A DNA stretch of 64,000 nt from Novosphingobium silvae (GTDB lineage Bacteria; Pseudomonadota; Alphaproteobacteria; Sphingomonadales; Sphingomonadaceae). This document shows, in pieces, positions 28,123-38,037 of this stretch. The translations under genes were made by a program, and so were the position numbers. Within the stretch, counting starts at the first letter, position 1. Every line of letters starts with the position of its first letter. The notes beneath the pieces are model-generated. The model saw nothing but the letters and a program-made list of their open reading frames with translations. It was not told the DNA's origin and ran no database searches. The DNA lies in the NCBI RefSeq assembly GCF_009856825.1, contig NZ_WVTD01000005.1, positions 124,001-188,000 on the forward strand, written 5' to 3'.

Positions 28123-28650
28123 TTAGTGGTGCATTCCGCCCATGTCATGCCCCCCGGCGCCCTCGCTTCCCATGGCTTCGACATGCAGAGGCATCGACAG
28201 CTTGTCGCCGTCCGAGAACGTCAGCGTCATCTCGGTCGTCCCTCCCGCCTTGACACTATCCGACAAGCCGAAAGCCATGACGTGCAGTCCGCCCGGCGCA
28301 AAGACGACAGAGGCTCCGGGATCTATCGGCAGCGATTCGACCGGGGCCATGGAGCCGCCCTTGGTCTGGTGCATCTCCGCCTTGCTCGCTCCGGCGAGGT
28401 GCACGCCTGCCAGAGTGGCGGGCACGGAGCCGTCGTTACGCACCGTGAAGTAGACGGCGCCCGGTCGACCGGCGATCACGGGAAGCACAAGCTTGCCATC
28501 GCTTGCGGCAAGCCCTGGCTTGGCATCGGGTCCGCTGACCGTGGCCTCGTTCGTCTGCGTCGGGCTGTCGGGCGCCTTGCCGCATCCTCCAAGCGCCAAG
28601 GCGAGAGCGACGGTGGCGAGCAAAGCTGCCGCAGGACAAGCGAATTTCAC
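28123..28650 (-). CDS. Periplasmic copper chaperone PCu(A)C
   Basis: The 175-residue protein has a lipoprotein-like signal (LALGGC, Cys about residue 23) and the PCu(A)C/DUF461 domain. The copper ligands are recognisable: MHQTKGGSM (about residues 93-101) and GLHVM (about 122-126), matching the H(M)X10MX21HXM pattern. A His/Met-rich tail (GGHDMGGMHH) could add further copper sites. Family members deliver Cu(I) to the CuA centre of cytochrome oxidase. Confidence 0.9.
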   Translation of the reverse strand: MKFACPAAALLATVALALALGGCGKAPDSPTQTNEATVSGPDAKPGLAASDGKLVLPVIAGRPGAVYFTVRNDGSVPATLAGVHLAGASKAEMHQTKGGSMAPVESLPIDPGASVVFAPGGLHVMAFGLSDSVKAGGTTEMTLTFSDGDKLSMPLHVEAMGSEGAGGHDMGGMHH

Positions 28651-28729
28651 GATACCACATCCTTCTCAACATTCGCCGGGGCGCTGGCCGATATGGCGAA
28701 AATCGCTCGCCTAATGCCATCCGTGCAGT

Positions 28730-28757
28730 CTTGTTCCAAGCAAAACCGCCCCTATAT
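28730..28757 (+). promoter_or_regulatory. Sigma-32-type heat-shock promoter for dnaK
   Basis: CTTGTT (28730-28735), 15 bases, CCTATAT (28751-28757). This fits the RpoH consensus CTTGAA - 13 to 15 - CCCATnT and the alphaproteobacterial form CYTATnT. It would start transcription near 28764, about 100 bases before the dnaK ATG. Confidence 0.65.
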
Positions 28758-28862
28758 CGCGCCTCGACGACTTGGAACGTCATCGAGCCATGCAAGCCGC
28801 CTTGCCTTCTGGAAGGGAGGCGATCCGCATGGTGTCAACCACTGACGTGAGGAATGGGGACA

Positions 28863-30770
28863 ATGGCAAAAGTAATTGGTATCGACCTTGGCACCACCAA
28901 CAGCTGCATCGCGGTCATGGATGGCGGCAAGCCCAAGGTCATCGAGAATTCCGAAGGCGCGCGCACCACGCCCTCGATCGTCGCATTCACCAAGGATGGT
29001 GAGCGCCTGATCGGGCAGCCTGCAAAGCGCCAGGCCGTTACCAACGGCGACAACACGATCTTCGCGGTGAAGCGCCTCATCGGCCGCCGCTTCGACGACC
29101 CGGTGACCAAGAAGGACACCGAGCTGGTCCCCTACACCATCGTCAAGGGCAAGAACGGCGACGCATGGGTAAATGCCGGCGGCGAAGACTACAGCCCCTC
29201 GCAGATCTCGGCCTTCATCCTGCAGAAGATGAAGGAAACCGCAGAATCGTATCTCGGCGAAACGGTCACTCAGGCCGTCATCACCGTCCCTGCCTACTTC
29301 AACGACGCGCAGCGTCAGGCCACCAAGGACGCGGGCCAGATCGCCGGCCTTGAAGTGCTGCGCATCATCAACGAGCCGACCGCTGCCGCGCTGGCCTATG
29401 GTCTCGACAAGCAGGACGGCAAGACCATCGCCGTCTACGACCTTGGTGGCGGCACCTTCGACGTCTCGGTCCTCGAGATCGGTGACGGCGTGTTCGAAGT
29501 GAAGTCGACCAACGGCGACACCTTCCTTGGCGGCGAAGACTTCGACTCGAAGCTGGTCGAGTGGCTGGCGGACAAGTTCAAGGCCAAGGAGAACATGGAC
29601 CTGCGGACCGACAAGCTCGCTCTGCAGCGCCTGAAGGAAGCGGCCGAGAAGGCGAAGATCGAACTGTCGTCCACCGCGACGACCGAGATCAACCTGCCCT
29701 TCATCACCGCGCGCATGGAAGGCGGCGCGACGACCCCGCTGCACCTCGTCGAGACGGTCACCCGCTCGGACCTGGAGCGCATGGTCGCAGACCTCATCCA
29801 GCGTACGCTCGAGCCCTGCCGCAGGGCGCTGGCCGATGCCGGTCTGACTGCGAAGGACATCGACGACGTCGTGCTCGTGGGCGGCATGACCCGCATGCCC
29901 AAGGTGCGCGAAGTCGTGAAGGACTTCTTCGGCAAGGAACCGCACACCGGCGTGAACCCTGACGAAGTTGTCGCCATGGGTGCCGCAATCCAGGCCGGCG
30001 TCCTCCAGGGCGACGTCAAGGACGTGCTGCTGCTCGACGTGACCCCGCTGTCGCTGGGCATCGAGACGCTGGGCGGCATCATGACCAAGATGATCGACCG
30101 CAATACGACGATCCCGACCAAGAAGAGCCAGGTCTACTCGACCGCCGAGGACAACCAGCAGGCGGTGACGATCCGCGTGTTCCAGGGCGAGCGCGAAATG
30201 GCGCAGGACAACAAGCTGCTTGGCCAGTTCGACCTCATCGGCATCCCTCCGGCGCGCCGCGGCGTTCCGCAGATCGAAGTCACTTTCGACATCGACGCCA
30301 ACGGGCTGGTGAACGTCTCCGCGAAGGACAAGGGCACCGGCAAGGAGCAGCAGATCCGCATCCAGGCGTCCGGCGGCCTTTCGGACTCGGACATCGACCA
30401 GATGGTTCGTGATGCCGAGAAGTTCGCCGAAGAGGACAAGAAGCGCCGCGAGTCGGCCGAGGCCCGCAATCAGGCGGACAGCCTCGTCCACGCGACGGAG
30501 CAGCAGATCGCCGAGAACGGCGACAAGATCGATGCTTCGCTCAAGAGCGAAGTCGAGGCCGCGATCGCCGCGACCAAGACGGCACTCGAGGGCGGCGATG
30601 CCGCCGACATCAACGCCAAGGCTCAGGAACTGACCCAGGTTGCGATGAAGATGGGGCAGGCGATCTACGAGAAGGAGCAGGCCTCGGCTGCGGCTCCGAA
30701 CGCGGCCTCGGCCGGTGACGACGACGTGGTCGACGCCGAGTTCTCGGAAGTCGACGAAAACAAGGGCTGA
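28863..30770 (+). CDS. dnaK: Chaperone DnaK (Hsp70)
   Basis: The 635-residue protein has all Hsp70 signatures: [17 protein letters not shown] at the start, the [20 protein letters not shown] phosphate-2 loop, [13 protein letters not shown], the [14 protein letters not shown] linker to the substrate-binding domain, and the acidic [17 protein letters not shown] tail. It folds proteins with DnaJ and GrpE. ATG 28863 (MAKVIGID) is the usual start; an ATG nine bases upstream is in frame. dnaJ follows after 80 bases. Confidence 0.98.
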   Translation: MAKVIGIDLGTTNSCIAVMDGGKPKVIENSEGARTTPSIVAFTKDGERLIGQPAKRQAVTNGDNTIFAVKRLIGRRFDDPVTKKDTELVPYTIVKGKNGDAWVNAGGEDYSPSQISAFILQKMKETAESYLGETVTQAVITVPAYFNDAQRQATKDAGQIAGLEVLRIINEPTAAALAYGLDKQDGKTIAVYDLGGGTFDVSVLEIGDGVFEVKSTNGDTFLGGEDFDSKLVEWLADKFKAKENMDLRTDKLALQRLKEAAEKAKIELSSTATTEINLPFITARMEGGATTPLHLVETVTRSDLERMVADLIQRTLEPCRRALADAGLTAKDIDDVVLVGGMTRMPKVREVVKDFFGKEPHTGVNPDEVVAMGAAIQAGVLQGDVKDVLLLDVTPLSLGIETLGGIMTKMIDRNTTIPTKKSQVYSTAEDNQQAVTIRVFQGEREMAQDNKLLGQFDLIGIPPARRGVPQIEVTFDIDANGLVNVSAKDKGTGKEQQIRIQASGGLSDSDIDQMVRDAEKFAEEDKKRRESAEARNQADSLVHATEQQIAENGDKIDASLKSEVEAAIAATKTALEGGDAADINAKAQELTQVAMKMGQAIYEKEQASAAAPNAASAGDDDVVDAEFSEVDENKG

Positions 30771-30850
30771 CGAGTCCTGACGAAACCCTGGCCGCCATCG
30801 GTGCAATCCGCGCCGGTGGCGGTTAGCGTATTCCCCCGGGGAAGAAGCAC

Positions 30851-31978
30851 GTGTCAGCTACTGAAATCGACTATTACGAACTGCTTGAGTGCGAGCGCAC
30901 TGCAGACGACAAGACGCTGAAGTCAGCCTATCGCCGCCTTGCCATGCGCTACCATCCCGACAAGAATCCGGGGTGTCACGAATCGGAAGCGCGCTTCAAG
31001 CAGATCAGCGAGGCCTACGACTGCCTCAAGGATCCGCAAAAGCGCGCGGCTTACGATCGCTACGGCCATGCTGCCTTCCAGCAAGGCATGGGCGGTGGCG
31101 GTGGCCAGAACGGCGACTTTGGCGACATCGGCGACATCTTCGAATCGATCTTCGGCAGTGCCTTTGGCGGTGGGGGGCGGCAGCAGCAGCGTCGCGGCGC
31201 CGATCTTCGCTACGATATGGAGGTCACGCTCGACGAGGCGTTCCGCGGCAAGCAGACCGAGATCACCATCGAAGTCTCGCAGGCCTGCGAGCCGTGCCAT
31301 GGTAGCGGTGCGGAGGCGGGCACCGGCAAGCGCGGCTGCAACATGTGCGGCGGTCACGGAAAGGTTCGGGCGCAGCAGGGCTTCTTCGTGGTTGAGCGCA
31401 CCTGCCCCACCTGCCATGGCCGGGGCGAGGTGATCGAGAAGCCCTGCCGCTCCTGTGGCGGTGAGGGCAGGGTGGACCAACCGCAGACGCTGCAGGTCGA
31501 CATTCCCCCGGGCGTAGATTCGGGCACCCGCATCCGCCTTTCCGGAAAAGGCGAGGCCGGACCTTTCGGAGCGCCCCCGGGCGACCTCTACATCTTCCTG
31601 CACGTCAAGCCGAACCGTGTGTTCGAGCGCGAAGGCACCACGCTTCTCACGCGCGTCCCGATCACGTTCACCACGGCGGCGCTCGGAGGTTCCATCGAAA
31701 TACCGGGCATCGACGGCGAAGCGATCACCGTTGAGATCCCGGTCGGTATTCAGTCCGGCAAGCAGTTGCGCAAGCGCGGGGCCGGCATGCCCGTCCTCCA
31801 AGGCCGCGGGCGGGGCGATCTCGTCATCGAGATTTCGGTCGAAACCCCCACCAAGCTCACGGCGCGTCAGAAGGACCTGCTGCGCGAACTGCAGGCCACC
31901 GAGACGGGTGACGAGTGTCCGGGCTCGAAGGGTTTCTTCGACCGTCTGAAGGACGCGTGGAAGGACCTGAAGGATTAA
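30851..31978 (+). CDS. dnaJ: Chaperone DnaJ (Hsp40)
   Basis: The 375-residue type A J-protein has the J domain with the HPD motif (MRYHPDKNPG), a G/F region (about residues 77-110), four CxxCxGxG zinc repeats (CEPCHGSG, CNMCGGHG, CPTCHGRG, CRSCGGEG, about residues 142-205) and the C-terminal substrate domain. It starts with GTG and is co-transcribed with dnaK; a strong hairpin follows. Confidence 0.97.
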   Translation: MSATEIDYYELLECERTADDKTLKSAYRRLAMRYHPDKNPGCHESEARFKQISEAYDCLKDPQKRAAYDRYGHAAFQQGMGGGGGQNGDFGDIGDIFESIFGSAFGGGGRQQQRRGADLRYDMEVTLDEAFRGKQTEITIEVSQACEPCHGSGAEAGTGKRGCNMCGGHGKVRAQQGFFVVERTCPTCHGRGEVIEKPCRSCGGEGRVDQPQTLQVDIPPGVDSGTRIRLSGKGEAGPFGAPPGDLYIFLHVKPNRVFEREGTTLLTRVPITFTTAALGGSIEIPGIDGEAITVEIPVGIQSGKQLRKRGAGMPVLQGRGRGDLVIEISVETPTKLTARQKDLLRELQATETGDECPGSKGFFDRLKDAWKDLKD

Positions 31979-31988
31979 GGCCGCGCCG

Positions 31989-32021
31989 GGCCGCTCGGTT
32001 TCGCCTTTGCGCCGAGCGGCC
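31989..32021 (+). terminator. Terminator after dnaKJ
   Basis: GGCCGCTCGG (31989-31998) and CCGAGCGGCC (32012-32021) form a 10-bp stem with a 13-base loop, followed by TTGTCCTTC, eleven bases past the dnaJ stop. Confidence 0.75.
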
Positions 32022-32174
32022 TTGTCCTTCAGCGGAGAGCGATATCTCTGCGCGTCCCGTGATGGTGGACCTCCTCGGCTACACCAGCGCCTCCGTGGCA
32101 GGTTCCGGCGCGGAGCGGCGGGTGAGCACTTCCTTGCGGATGTGGGAAACCAGTTCCGGATCCGATCTCAGCCG

Positions 32175-34427
32175 TCATTTTTCCTCGTCAAGGATCGCGA
32201 GGAACGCTCGACGCTTGAAGCCGAGGAGCTCGGCTTGTGACATCGCGTGCTCGGGCGCGAGAGTCGAGACGATCATGTCCATGACCCTCTCTGCTCCATG
32301 CAGGCGTCCCCAAAGATAGTCGTTCTCGCGATAGGCACGGCTGAAGAATGCGCCGAAGTTGTAGAACTCGGTTCCTCGCAAAGTGCCACCCGTTCCCCCC
32401 TCGCGGATCCCGCGGCAGTCTTCGGGCGAGATCCGGTCTACACGTACCGGATCGAATTCATTGAGGCCCTCCCCGCGCAGGAGCGGGAGCGTGACCGTGT
32501 CGTAGAAGGGGAAGCCCAGGTAGGCGAGAAGCACCCGCCGCCTCAGCGCCTGCGGCATCGCCGAGAGAGCTCCTGCCAGGAGTGCGTCCACTTTCGCATC
32601 GGTTTCTTCCAGGCGGCGCTTTCCTTCGACATGGGTCAGCACCGCGCCCGGGTCGCTGAGGAACTTGTACGCCAGCTCGCTGAATTCTTCCCCAAGCGCG
32701 GTCAGCGGCTCGCAGGCAAGGTAATAACCAAGTGCATCGTAGATCGCCGTACGAGCAGCATCCCGGTCTTGTTCGGTGACGCCGGCTTCCTCGACCCATT
32801 CCTGCGTGACCCGCCGCGCCAGCAGCCGAAGCCGCCTTACGCGGAAGGCAAGATCGTGGGCGCGGAAGAACCCGATCATCGTCGCCGATCGCGCGTCCTG
32901 GAGCCCCGCCCGCCGGTCGATCCCATGCTCAGCGAGATGCGCCACAAGCGTCGCGTGCACGCTTTCGGAAGAGAAATCCGCCTCAGGAGCCGCCTCCATC
33001 ACCAGACGCGACAGTGTTGCCAGGATGCCAGTGAACTTCACCTGCGCATAGCCGTGATAGGCATACCCTGCCTGCTCGAAAGCCGCGACCTGTGCTCGCG
33101 ACCGCCATGCGGCGAGGCGCCGGGGCGTGGGCCGGTCGAGGAACAGCGTGTGACCGAACAGCTTCTCCACGGCTTCCTCGATCTGGGGCCGCATGGCCAG
33201 GACGATCTCTCGCAGCGTCGCCATTTCCCGCGACTGCTCGGCCAGCGCCTCGAGATTGTCGCGGATCGGCTGTTCGCGCGGGATGGATGAGAGTGCTCCG
33301 AAGATCACGGAGAAGAAACCGGGTAGCTGCGGATCCCGGCGCATCTCAGCGCCCAGACGATCGGGAGTCGGGTCGATGTACACAAATCGTCGGTCGATCT
33401 CGCGGCTTGCGGGCCGTCCTTTCAGCACTGCCATAGCATCCGCGAAGGGTGCGTTGACCAATACCGAACCGTCGATGAGCGATACGGCATCGAGGTCTCC
33501 CTGCGCTGCATGCCTCGGCATCGTGCGAGCCAGAAAGGAGTCGCGGGTCGGCCACGCGGCGCCCTCTTCATCGACCAACCGGTCGATCTCAGCGACACGG
33601 AGCGGCGGGAATGCTCCGGGAAAGCTGGCCGATGCTCGCGCGGCCATCACCAGTTCCGGGATCGGCGCCAGACCTTCACCGCCTTCCCGGCCAGCCACTC
33701 CATGAAATCCGAAGGTCAGCCGGTGCTCGCTTTCCAGCACGACTTCGGGTGAGTGAAGCCGCAGCGTCTCGAGATGTCCCTTGAAGTCGGTGGCCGTAAC
33801 GAAAAGGTCCAGCGGGTGCCCCGCCGGCAGCAGGGGCATACCGGCGGGCGCCTCGGCCATCGTGGTCAGGGCGCGGTGAAGAAGCCGCGAGAGGCCGATA
33901 CCGCTGAAGGGCGGTTCAAACCAGCGCGATCGGATCAGGCGGGAGAGCTTCTCGCGAACTTCCGCGCGGGTCTCGGGAGCCACTGTTGCGCTCACCGCAT
34001 TCCCACGACGGTGCAGCAGGTAATTGACCAGAGGGCTCGCCCAGAACTTAGCTGCACGGGAACCGGGCCGCGCCTCGGGCGCAAGCAGCGAATCGATGTC
34101 GGCAGTTTCCAACCACAGGTCTGTCAGAGGATCGAGGGACTGGCCGGAGTGAATGGCCTGAGCGAGGAAGATCGAGTTGATGCCTCCCGCGCTGGCGCCC
34201 GCCACGATGTCGGTGAGGACCCTGAGGCGAACATTGCCCACGCTTTTCAGCCGTCGCAGCAGATCGACGTAGACCTTGGCCGTGCCTTCCGCAGGGCTTT
34301 CGCCCGAACTGAACGCGCGACTGGCCTGCAGCGCTCGCCACAGCTCCTTGGTGACCCCGTGCATGTATACGGCGAGGCTGACGCCTCCGTAGCAAACAAG
34401 CGCGATCCGCAGTTCTTTGTGCTGCAT
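32175..34427 (-). CDS. Patatin-like phospholipase with DUF3376-type C-terminus
   Basis: The 750-residue protein begins with ELRIALVCYGGVSLAVYMHG, the oxyanion-type glycine loop of bacterial patatins. It then has the nucleophile elbow GASAGG (GxSxG) and the catalytic-dyad motif LIDGSVLVNAPF (DG). The long C-terminal part with paired helices matches the DUF3376-containing patatin group of alphaproteobacteria. It probably hydrolyses acyl lipids; there is no signal peptide. ATG 34427 (MQHKELRIAL) is preferred over an extension to 34463. It is divergent from radA. Confidence 0.88.
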   Translation of the reverse strand: MQHKELRIALVCYGGVSLAVYMHGVTKELWRALQASRAFSSGESPAEGTAKVYVDLLRRLKSVGNVRLRVLTDIVAGASAGGINSIFLAQAIHSGQSLDPLTDLWLETADIDSLLAPEARPGSRAAKFWASPLVNYLLHRRGNAVSATVAPETRAEVREKLSRLIRSRWFEPPFSGIGLSRLLHRALTTMAEAPAGMPLLPAGHPLDLFVTATDFKGHLETLRLHSPEVVLESEHRLTFGFHGVAGREGGEGLAPIPELVMAARASASFPGAFPPLRVAEIDRLVDEEGAAWPTRDSFLARTMPRHAAQGDLDAVSLIDGSVLVNAPFADAMAVLKGRPASREIDRRFVYIDPTPDRLGAEMRRDPQLPGFFSVIFGALSSIPREQPIRDNLEALAEQSREMATLREIVLAMRPQIEEAVEKLFGHTLFLDRPTPRRLAAWRSRAQVAAFEQAGYAYHGYAQVKFTGILATLSRLVMEAAPEADFSSESVHATLVAHLAEHGIDRRAGLQDARSATMIGFFRAHDLAFRVRRLRLLARRVTQEWVEEAGVTEQDRDAARTAIYDALGYYLACEPLTALGEEFSELAYKFLSDPGAVLTHVEGKRRLEETDAKVDALLAGALSAMPQALRRRVLLAYLGFPFYDTVTLPLLRGEGLNEFDPVRVDRISPEDCRGIREGGTGGTLRGTEFYNFGAFFSRAYRENDYLWGRLHGAERVMDMIVSTLAPEHAMSQAELLGFKRRAFLAILDEEK

Positions 34428-34527
34428 TCCTGCATGGTTGGCCCAGTGCAGCTGGGATGGCAATGGCCTGCGAACGAATACGACGAGGACAATTGCGTTC
34501 TCATTCCGTTCCAGCTAATCAGACGGC

Positions 34528-35895
34528 ATGGCAAAGCCGAAACGTCGATATGTGTGTCAGGCCTGCGGGGGCGTCTCCACGCGCTGGCAAGGCCAGTGCC
34601 CCGACTGCGGGGAGTGGAATACCCTGGCGGAGGACGTGCCGCAGACAGTGTTCTCGGCCAAGCACGACCTGTCGAGCGGCGGTCGCCCCATCCACTTCAC
34701 TCCGCTGGATCAACCCGGAGAGATCCCGAAGCGGCGCGTCAGCGGCATTTCCGAATTCGACCGGGCGCTTGGCGGCGGGTTCGTGCCCGGCTCTGCGATC
34801 CTGATGGGAGGAGACCCCGGCATCGGCAAGTCCACCCTGCTTCTGCAGGTCTCGGCTCACATCGCCAACTCGGGAGGATTGTCGGTTTACGTGAGCGGAG
34901 AGGAAGCGGCTGGGCAGGTGCGGCTCCGCGCGGAACGGCTCGGCCTGTCCAAGGCTCCCATCCAGCTTGCGGCGGCAACTTCGGTGCGCGACATCCTGAC
35001 CACGCTTGGCATGATGGACCCGCCTGCATTGCTGGTGATCGATTCGATCCAGACCATGCATTCCGACCAGATCGAGGGCGCCCCCGGCACGGTCAGCCAG
35101 GTGCGTGGCTGCGCCTTCGAGCTGATCCGGTACGCCAAGGAGAACAACGTCACGCTCGTGCTCGTCGGGCACGTCACGAAGGATGGTACGATCGCGGGTC
35201 CGCGTGTTCTCGAGCATATGGTCGATGTGGTGATGGCGTTTGAGGGGGAGCGCAGTCACCAGTATCGTATCCTGCGAAGCCTCAAGAACCGCTTCGGCCC
35301 TGTCGATGAAATCGGTGTGTTCGCGATGGAGGGGGCAGGGTTGGCGGAGGTTGGCAATCCTTCGATGCTGTTCCTTTCCGGGCGCGAAGAACCGATGGCG
35401 GGAAGTGCCGTCTTCCCGGCGATGGAGGGCACGCGTCCCGTGCTGGTGGAGATCCAGGCCCTGATCGTCCGCCTTCAGAGCGGTGCCACGCCTCGGCGAG
35501 CAGTTGTGGGATGGGATTCGGGTCGCATGGCAATGCTTCTGGCCGTGCTGGAGGCCCGATGCGGGTTGAACTTCTCGGCTTGCGAGGTCTACCTCAACGT
35601 CGCGGGCGGCTACCGGCTGAGCGATCCGGCCGCCGACCTTGCGGTTGCAGCGGCGCTCGTCTCGGCACTCGGTGACAAGCCGCTAGGTACCGATTCGGTG
35701 TGGTTCGGCGAAGTTTCCCTCGCCGGCGAGATCCGGCCGGTGGCCCATGGCTCGATCAGGCAGCGCGAGTCGGCGAAGCTGGGTTTCAACGGAGCTTTCG
35801 GGCCAGCGGGTGGGCCACCTGCCGAGAAGGGGCTACGCTTCACCGGATTGACGATGCTGCCCAACCTCGTTGACCATATCCTGTCCGATGCCTAA
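34528..35895 (+). CDS. radA: DNA repair protein RadA
   Basis: RadA (Sms) is a RecA-like branch-migration helicase. The 455-residue protein has the N-terminal C4 zinc finger (CQACG...CPDCGEW), Walker A GDPGIGKST (about residues 92-100), Walker B LLVIDSIQTM, the RadA-specific KNRFG motif and a C-terminal Lon-protease-like domain (GWDSGRMAMLLAVLEARCGL). It leads a probable radA-cvpA-(IscU-like)-alr transcript. Confidence 0.96.
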   Translation: MAKPKRRYVCQACGGVSTRWQGQCPDCGEWNTLAEDVPQTVFSAKHDLSSGGRPIHFTPLDQPGEIPKRRVSGISEFDRALGGGFVPGSAILMGGDPGIGKSTLLLQVSAHIANSGGLSVYVSGEEAAGQVRLRAERLGLSKAPIQLAAATSVRDILTTLGMMDPPALLVIDSIQTMHSDQIEGAPGTVSQVRGCAFELIRYAKENNVTLVLVGHVTKDGTIAGPRVLEHMVDVVMAFEGERSHQYRILRSLKNRFGPVDEIGVFAMEGAGLAEVGNPSMLFLSGREEPMAGSAVFPAMEGTRPVLVEIQALIVRLQSGATPRRAVVGWDSGRMAMLLAVLEARCGLNFSACEVYLNVAGGYRLSDPAADLAVAAALVSALGDKPLGTDSVWFGEVSLAGEIRPVAHGSIRQRESAKLGFNGAFGPAGGPPAEKGLRFTGLTMLPNLVDHILSDA

Positions 35896-35906
35896 TCCGC
35901 TAGGCT

Positions 35907-36440
35907 ATGACTGGCTTCGACATCGCCGTCCTGCTCGTGGTGGGAACCGGCGCAATCATCGGCTTCATGCGCGGCTTCGTGCACGAGATCCTGGCGCTGG
36001 CCGCGTGGGTATTCGCCGTCTTTGCAATCCGGGTGCTACATACGCCGGTAACTGCATGGCTTGAACCCCACATCGGTTCCGGTTCGGGCGCTGCGGTTCT
36101 GGCGTTCGCACTGTGTCTCGGAGTGCCTTTCGTGGCCGTGAAGATCGTCGCCAAGTGGGCGGGCTCGAAAAGCCGCGCCTCCGTGCTGGGGCCCATAGAC
36201 CGCGTGCTGGGGTTCGGTTTTGGCGCAGTGAAGGGCGTCATCATCATCGTGATGGGGTTCTCGGTGCTTGTTCTCGGTTACGATACGATCTGGGGCGTCG
36301 GGGGAAGGCCGGAGTGGATCACGCAGGCCCGAACCTATCCGTTTATCAATGCAAGCAGCGAAGCTCTGGTTGAACTGATCGCCGAGCGCCGTCGTGAGGC
36401 AGCCAGCGCCGCCGTCGAGGAACCGGGTGAGGGGTCCTGA
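35907..36440 (+). CDS. CvpA family membrane protein
   Basis: The 177-residue protein has four hydrophobic helices with the CvpA/colicin V production pattern (DIAVLLVVGTGAIIGFMRGF, HEILALAAWV, DRVLGFGFGAVKGVII) and a charged cytoplasmic tail. CvpA proteins affect colicin export, biofilm and envelope stress in other bacteria; mechanism unknown. It starts 11 bases after radA and is followed after three bases by the IscU-like gene. Confidence 0.88.
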   Translation: MTGFDIAVLLVVGTGAIIGFMRGFVHEILALAAWVFAVFAIRVLHTPVTAWLEPHIGSGSGAAVLAFALCLGVPFVAVKIVAKWAGSKSRASVLGPIDRVLGFGFGAVKGVIIIVMGFSVLVLGYDTIWGVGGRPEWITQARTYPFINASSEALVELIAERRREAASAAVEEPGEGS

Positions 36441-36443
36441 GCC

Positions 36444-36857
36444 ATGTCGGCCGTACTCTACACCCCGGAAGTTCTCGCCCTTGCGATCGAACTCGCTCGC
36501 CATCCACTGACGGACGACCTTCCGGAGCACGGAGAAGCACGCTCGAAGAGTTGCGGCAGCACGATCGTTCTTGGTCTTTCAGTGGCCGAGAACGGATCTG
36601 TCGAAAGCGTCGGAGTACGAAGCCAGGCCTGCGCGATCGGCCAGGCATCCGCCGCGATTTTCGCTGCCGGTGCTAAAGGAGCCGATGCCGTCCGCATCCG
36701 GCAGACCCGCGAGGCCATCGTCGGTTGGCTGCGACATGAAAGCGCTCTTCCCGATTGGCCAGGCCTCGGTGTGATCGCTGCCGCGCGGGAATACCCGGCC
36801 CGACACGCCGCTGTGCTGCTGCCCTGGGATGCCGCATGCAGCGCACTGAATGCCTGA
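36444..36857 (+). CDS. IscU/NifU-N-like iron-sulfur scaffold protein, degenerate ligand set
   Basis: The 137-residue protein aligns with IscU: SKSCGSTIVL equals the ACGDVM segment (Cys37), QACAIGQASAAI equals GCGSAIASSS (Cys63), and PARHAAVLLPWDA equals IHCSILAEDA. Two of the three cluster cysteines and the His are kept, but Cys106 is Ala and Asp39 is Ser. It may carry clusters poorly, or work as a partner of another scaffold; this is inference. It sits between cvpA and alr, away from any isc or suf operon. Confidence 0.8.
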   Translation: MSAVLYTPEVLALAIELARHPLTDDLPEHGEARSKSCGSTIVLGLSVAENGSVESVGVRSQACAIGQASAAIFAAGAKGADAVRIRQTREAIVGWLRHESALPDWPGLGVIAAAREYPARHAAVLLPWDAACSALNA

Positions 36858-36932
36858 TGCCGGCCCACAAGTTGCTCTTCTCTCCTCGATAGGTCTATGG
36901 CGCCGGGCAGCTCTCTCCTGCTTCCCGCGACT

Positions 36933-37985
36933 ATGGTGATAATGGTTCCTGACGTTCCCCCGCCGGCGCTTCGGCTCCGTTTCGATGCTGACGCACTTGT
37001 TTCCAACTGGCGCGCGCTGGATCGCCTGTCCGGTTCGGCCCGGGCAGGAGCAGCGGTGAAGGCGGATGCCTATGGCGTGGGAGCGGCGAAAGTCGTGCCC
37101 GCCCTGCTGTCAGCGGGCTGCAGGGACTTTTTCGTCGCGCACTGGTCGGAAGTTCCCGCTGCGCTCGAGGGCGCGGGTAAAGCCGGCATCTCGGTGCTCC
37201 ACGGTCCGGTGACGGCAGGCGATGCAACGTTTGCCCGCGCGACTGGGGTCAAGCCTGTAGTAAACTCGCTTGCGCAGGCGCGCTTGTGGATCGATGCCGG
37301 TGGAGGTCCTTGCGACCTGATGGTGGACACCGGGATGAACCGGCTCGGCGTCTCGCTGGATGATCTGGGCGATCCGCTGATCGAGGCGCTGGAAGTGGAC
37401 CTGCTGCTCTCGCACCTAGTCTCCGCCGAAGAGGATACCGATCTCAACGAGCGTCAACGAAGCCGTTGGCAGGACGCACGGGCGCAGGTGCGGCATGCAC
37501 GCGCCAGCCTGGCCAACAGCGCAGGGATCGCCCTTGGAGAGGCTTTCCATGGCGATCTGACGCGGCCAGGTATTGCGCTCTATGGCGGCGTACCCCGGCC
37601 GGAAATGGCCTCGTTGCTGCGGCAAGTCGTCACGCCCGAGGCCGTGATCCTCCAGGTGCGGGACATCGCCGCCGGCGAAACGATCGGCTATAATGCCACT
37701 TTCACCGCGCCGTCGCCGATGCGGCTCGGGACGATCGCGATCGGCTACGCCGATGGCTACCTGCGTTGCTGGTCTGGCAAGGGAGGCTTTTGCGCGAGCG
37801 GGGCTGCACTTCCGGTGCTCGGCAGGGTGAGCATGGACCTGACCGTTATCGACCTGTCCGCCGCTCCGCACTTGCGGGAAGGGGACTGGGTCTCTGCCGA
37901 TTACGCCTTGCCCGAAAGCTCTGCTGCCACCGGCCTTTCCCAATACGAACTGCTGACGTTGCTGTCCCGCCGGTTCGGCCGGTAA
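36933..37985 (+). CDS. alr: Alanine racemase
   Basis: Alr makes D-alanine for peptidoglycan. The 350-residue PLP protein has AVKADAYGVG with the PLP lysine, MVDTGMNRLGV, SLANSAGIAL, TRPGIALYGG, the catalytic tyrosine segment AIGYADGY and GRVSMDLTVIDL. The start is uncertain: ATG 36933 and 36942 and an upstream ATG 36897 are all in frame; the catalytic fold needs none of the extra residues. Confidence 0.93.
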   Translation: MVIMVPDVPPPALRLRFDADALVSNWRALDRLSGSARAGAAVKADAYGVGAAKVVPALLSAGCRDFFVAHWSEVPAALEGAGKAGISVLHGPVTAGDATFARATGVKPVVNSLAQARLWIDAGGGPCDLMVDTGMNRLGVSLDDLGDPLIEALEVDLLLSHLVSAEEDTDLNERQRSRWQDARAQVRHARASLANSAGIALGEAFHGDLTRPGIALYGGVPRPEMASLLRQVVTPEAVILQVRDIAAGETIGYNATFTAPSPMRLGTIAIGYADGYLRCWSGKGGFCASGAALPVLGRVSMDLTVIDLSAAPHLREGDWVSADYALPESSAATGLSQYELLTLLSRRFGR

Positions 37986-38021
37986 GGCCGAGAAGTTCTT
38001 CGAATTTTGACCCGCCCCTCT

Positions 38022-38037
38022 TTTGCTGCGCAGCAAA
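38022..38037. promoter_or_regulatory. Probable PhaR operator
   Basis: TTTGCTGCGCAGCAAA is a perfect 16-bp palindrome 62 bases before the phaR ATG, followed by TTGCAATGC at 38043-38051. PhaR of Paracoccus and Ralstonia binds TGC-rich palindromes of the CTGC-n-GCAG type, including its own promoter. This therefore looks like an autoregulatory site. Confidence 0.7.

Noticed and set aside
28752..30806. A 684-codon open frame on the minus strand opposite dnaK
   Set aside because: Shadow of dnaK in another frame; such antisense frames recur on highly expressed GC-rich genes.
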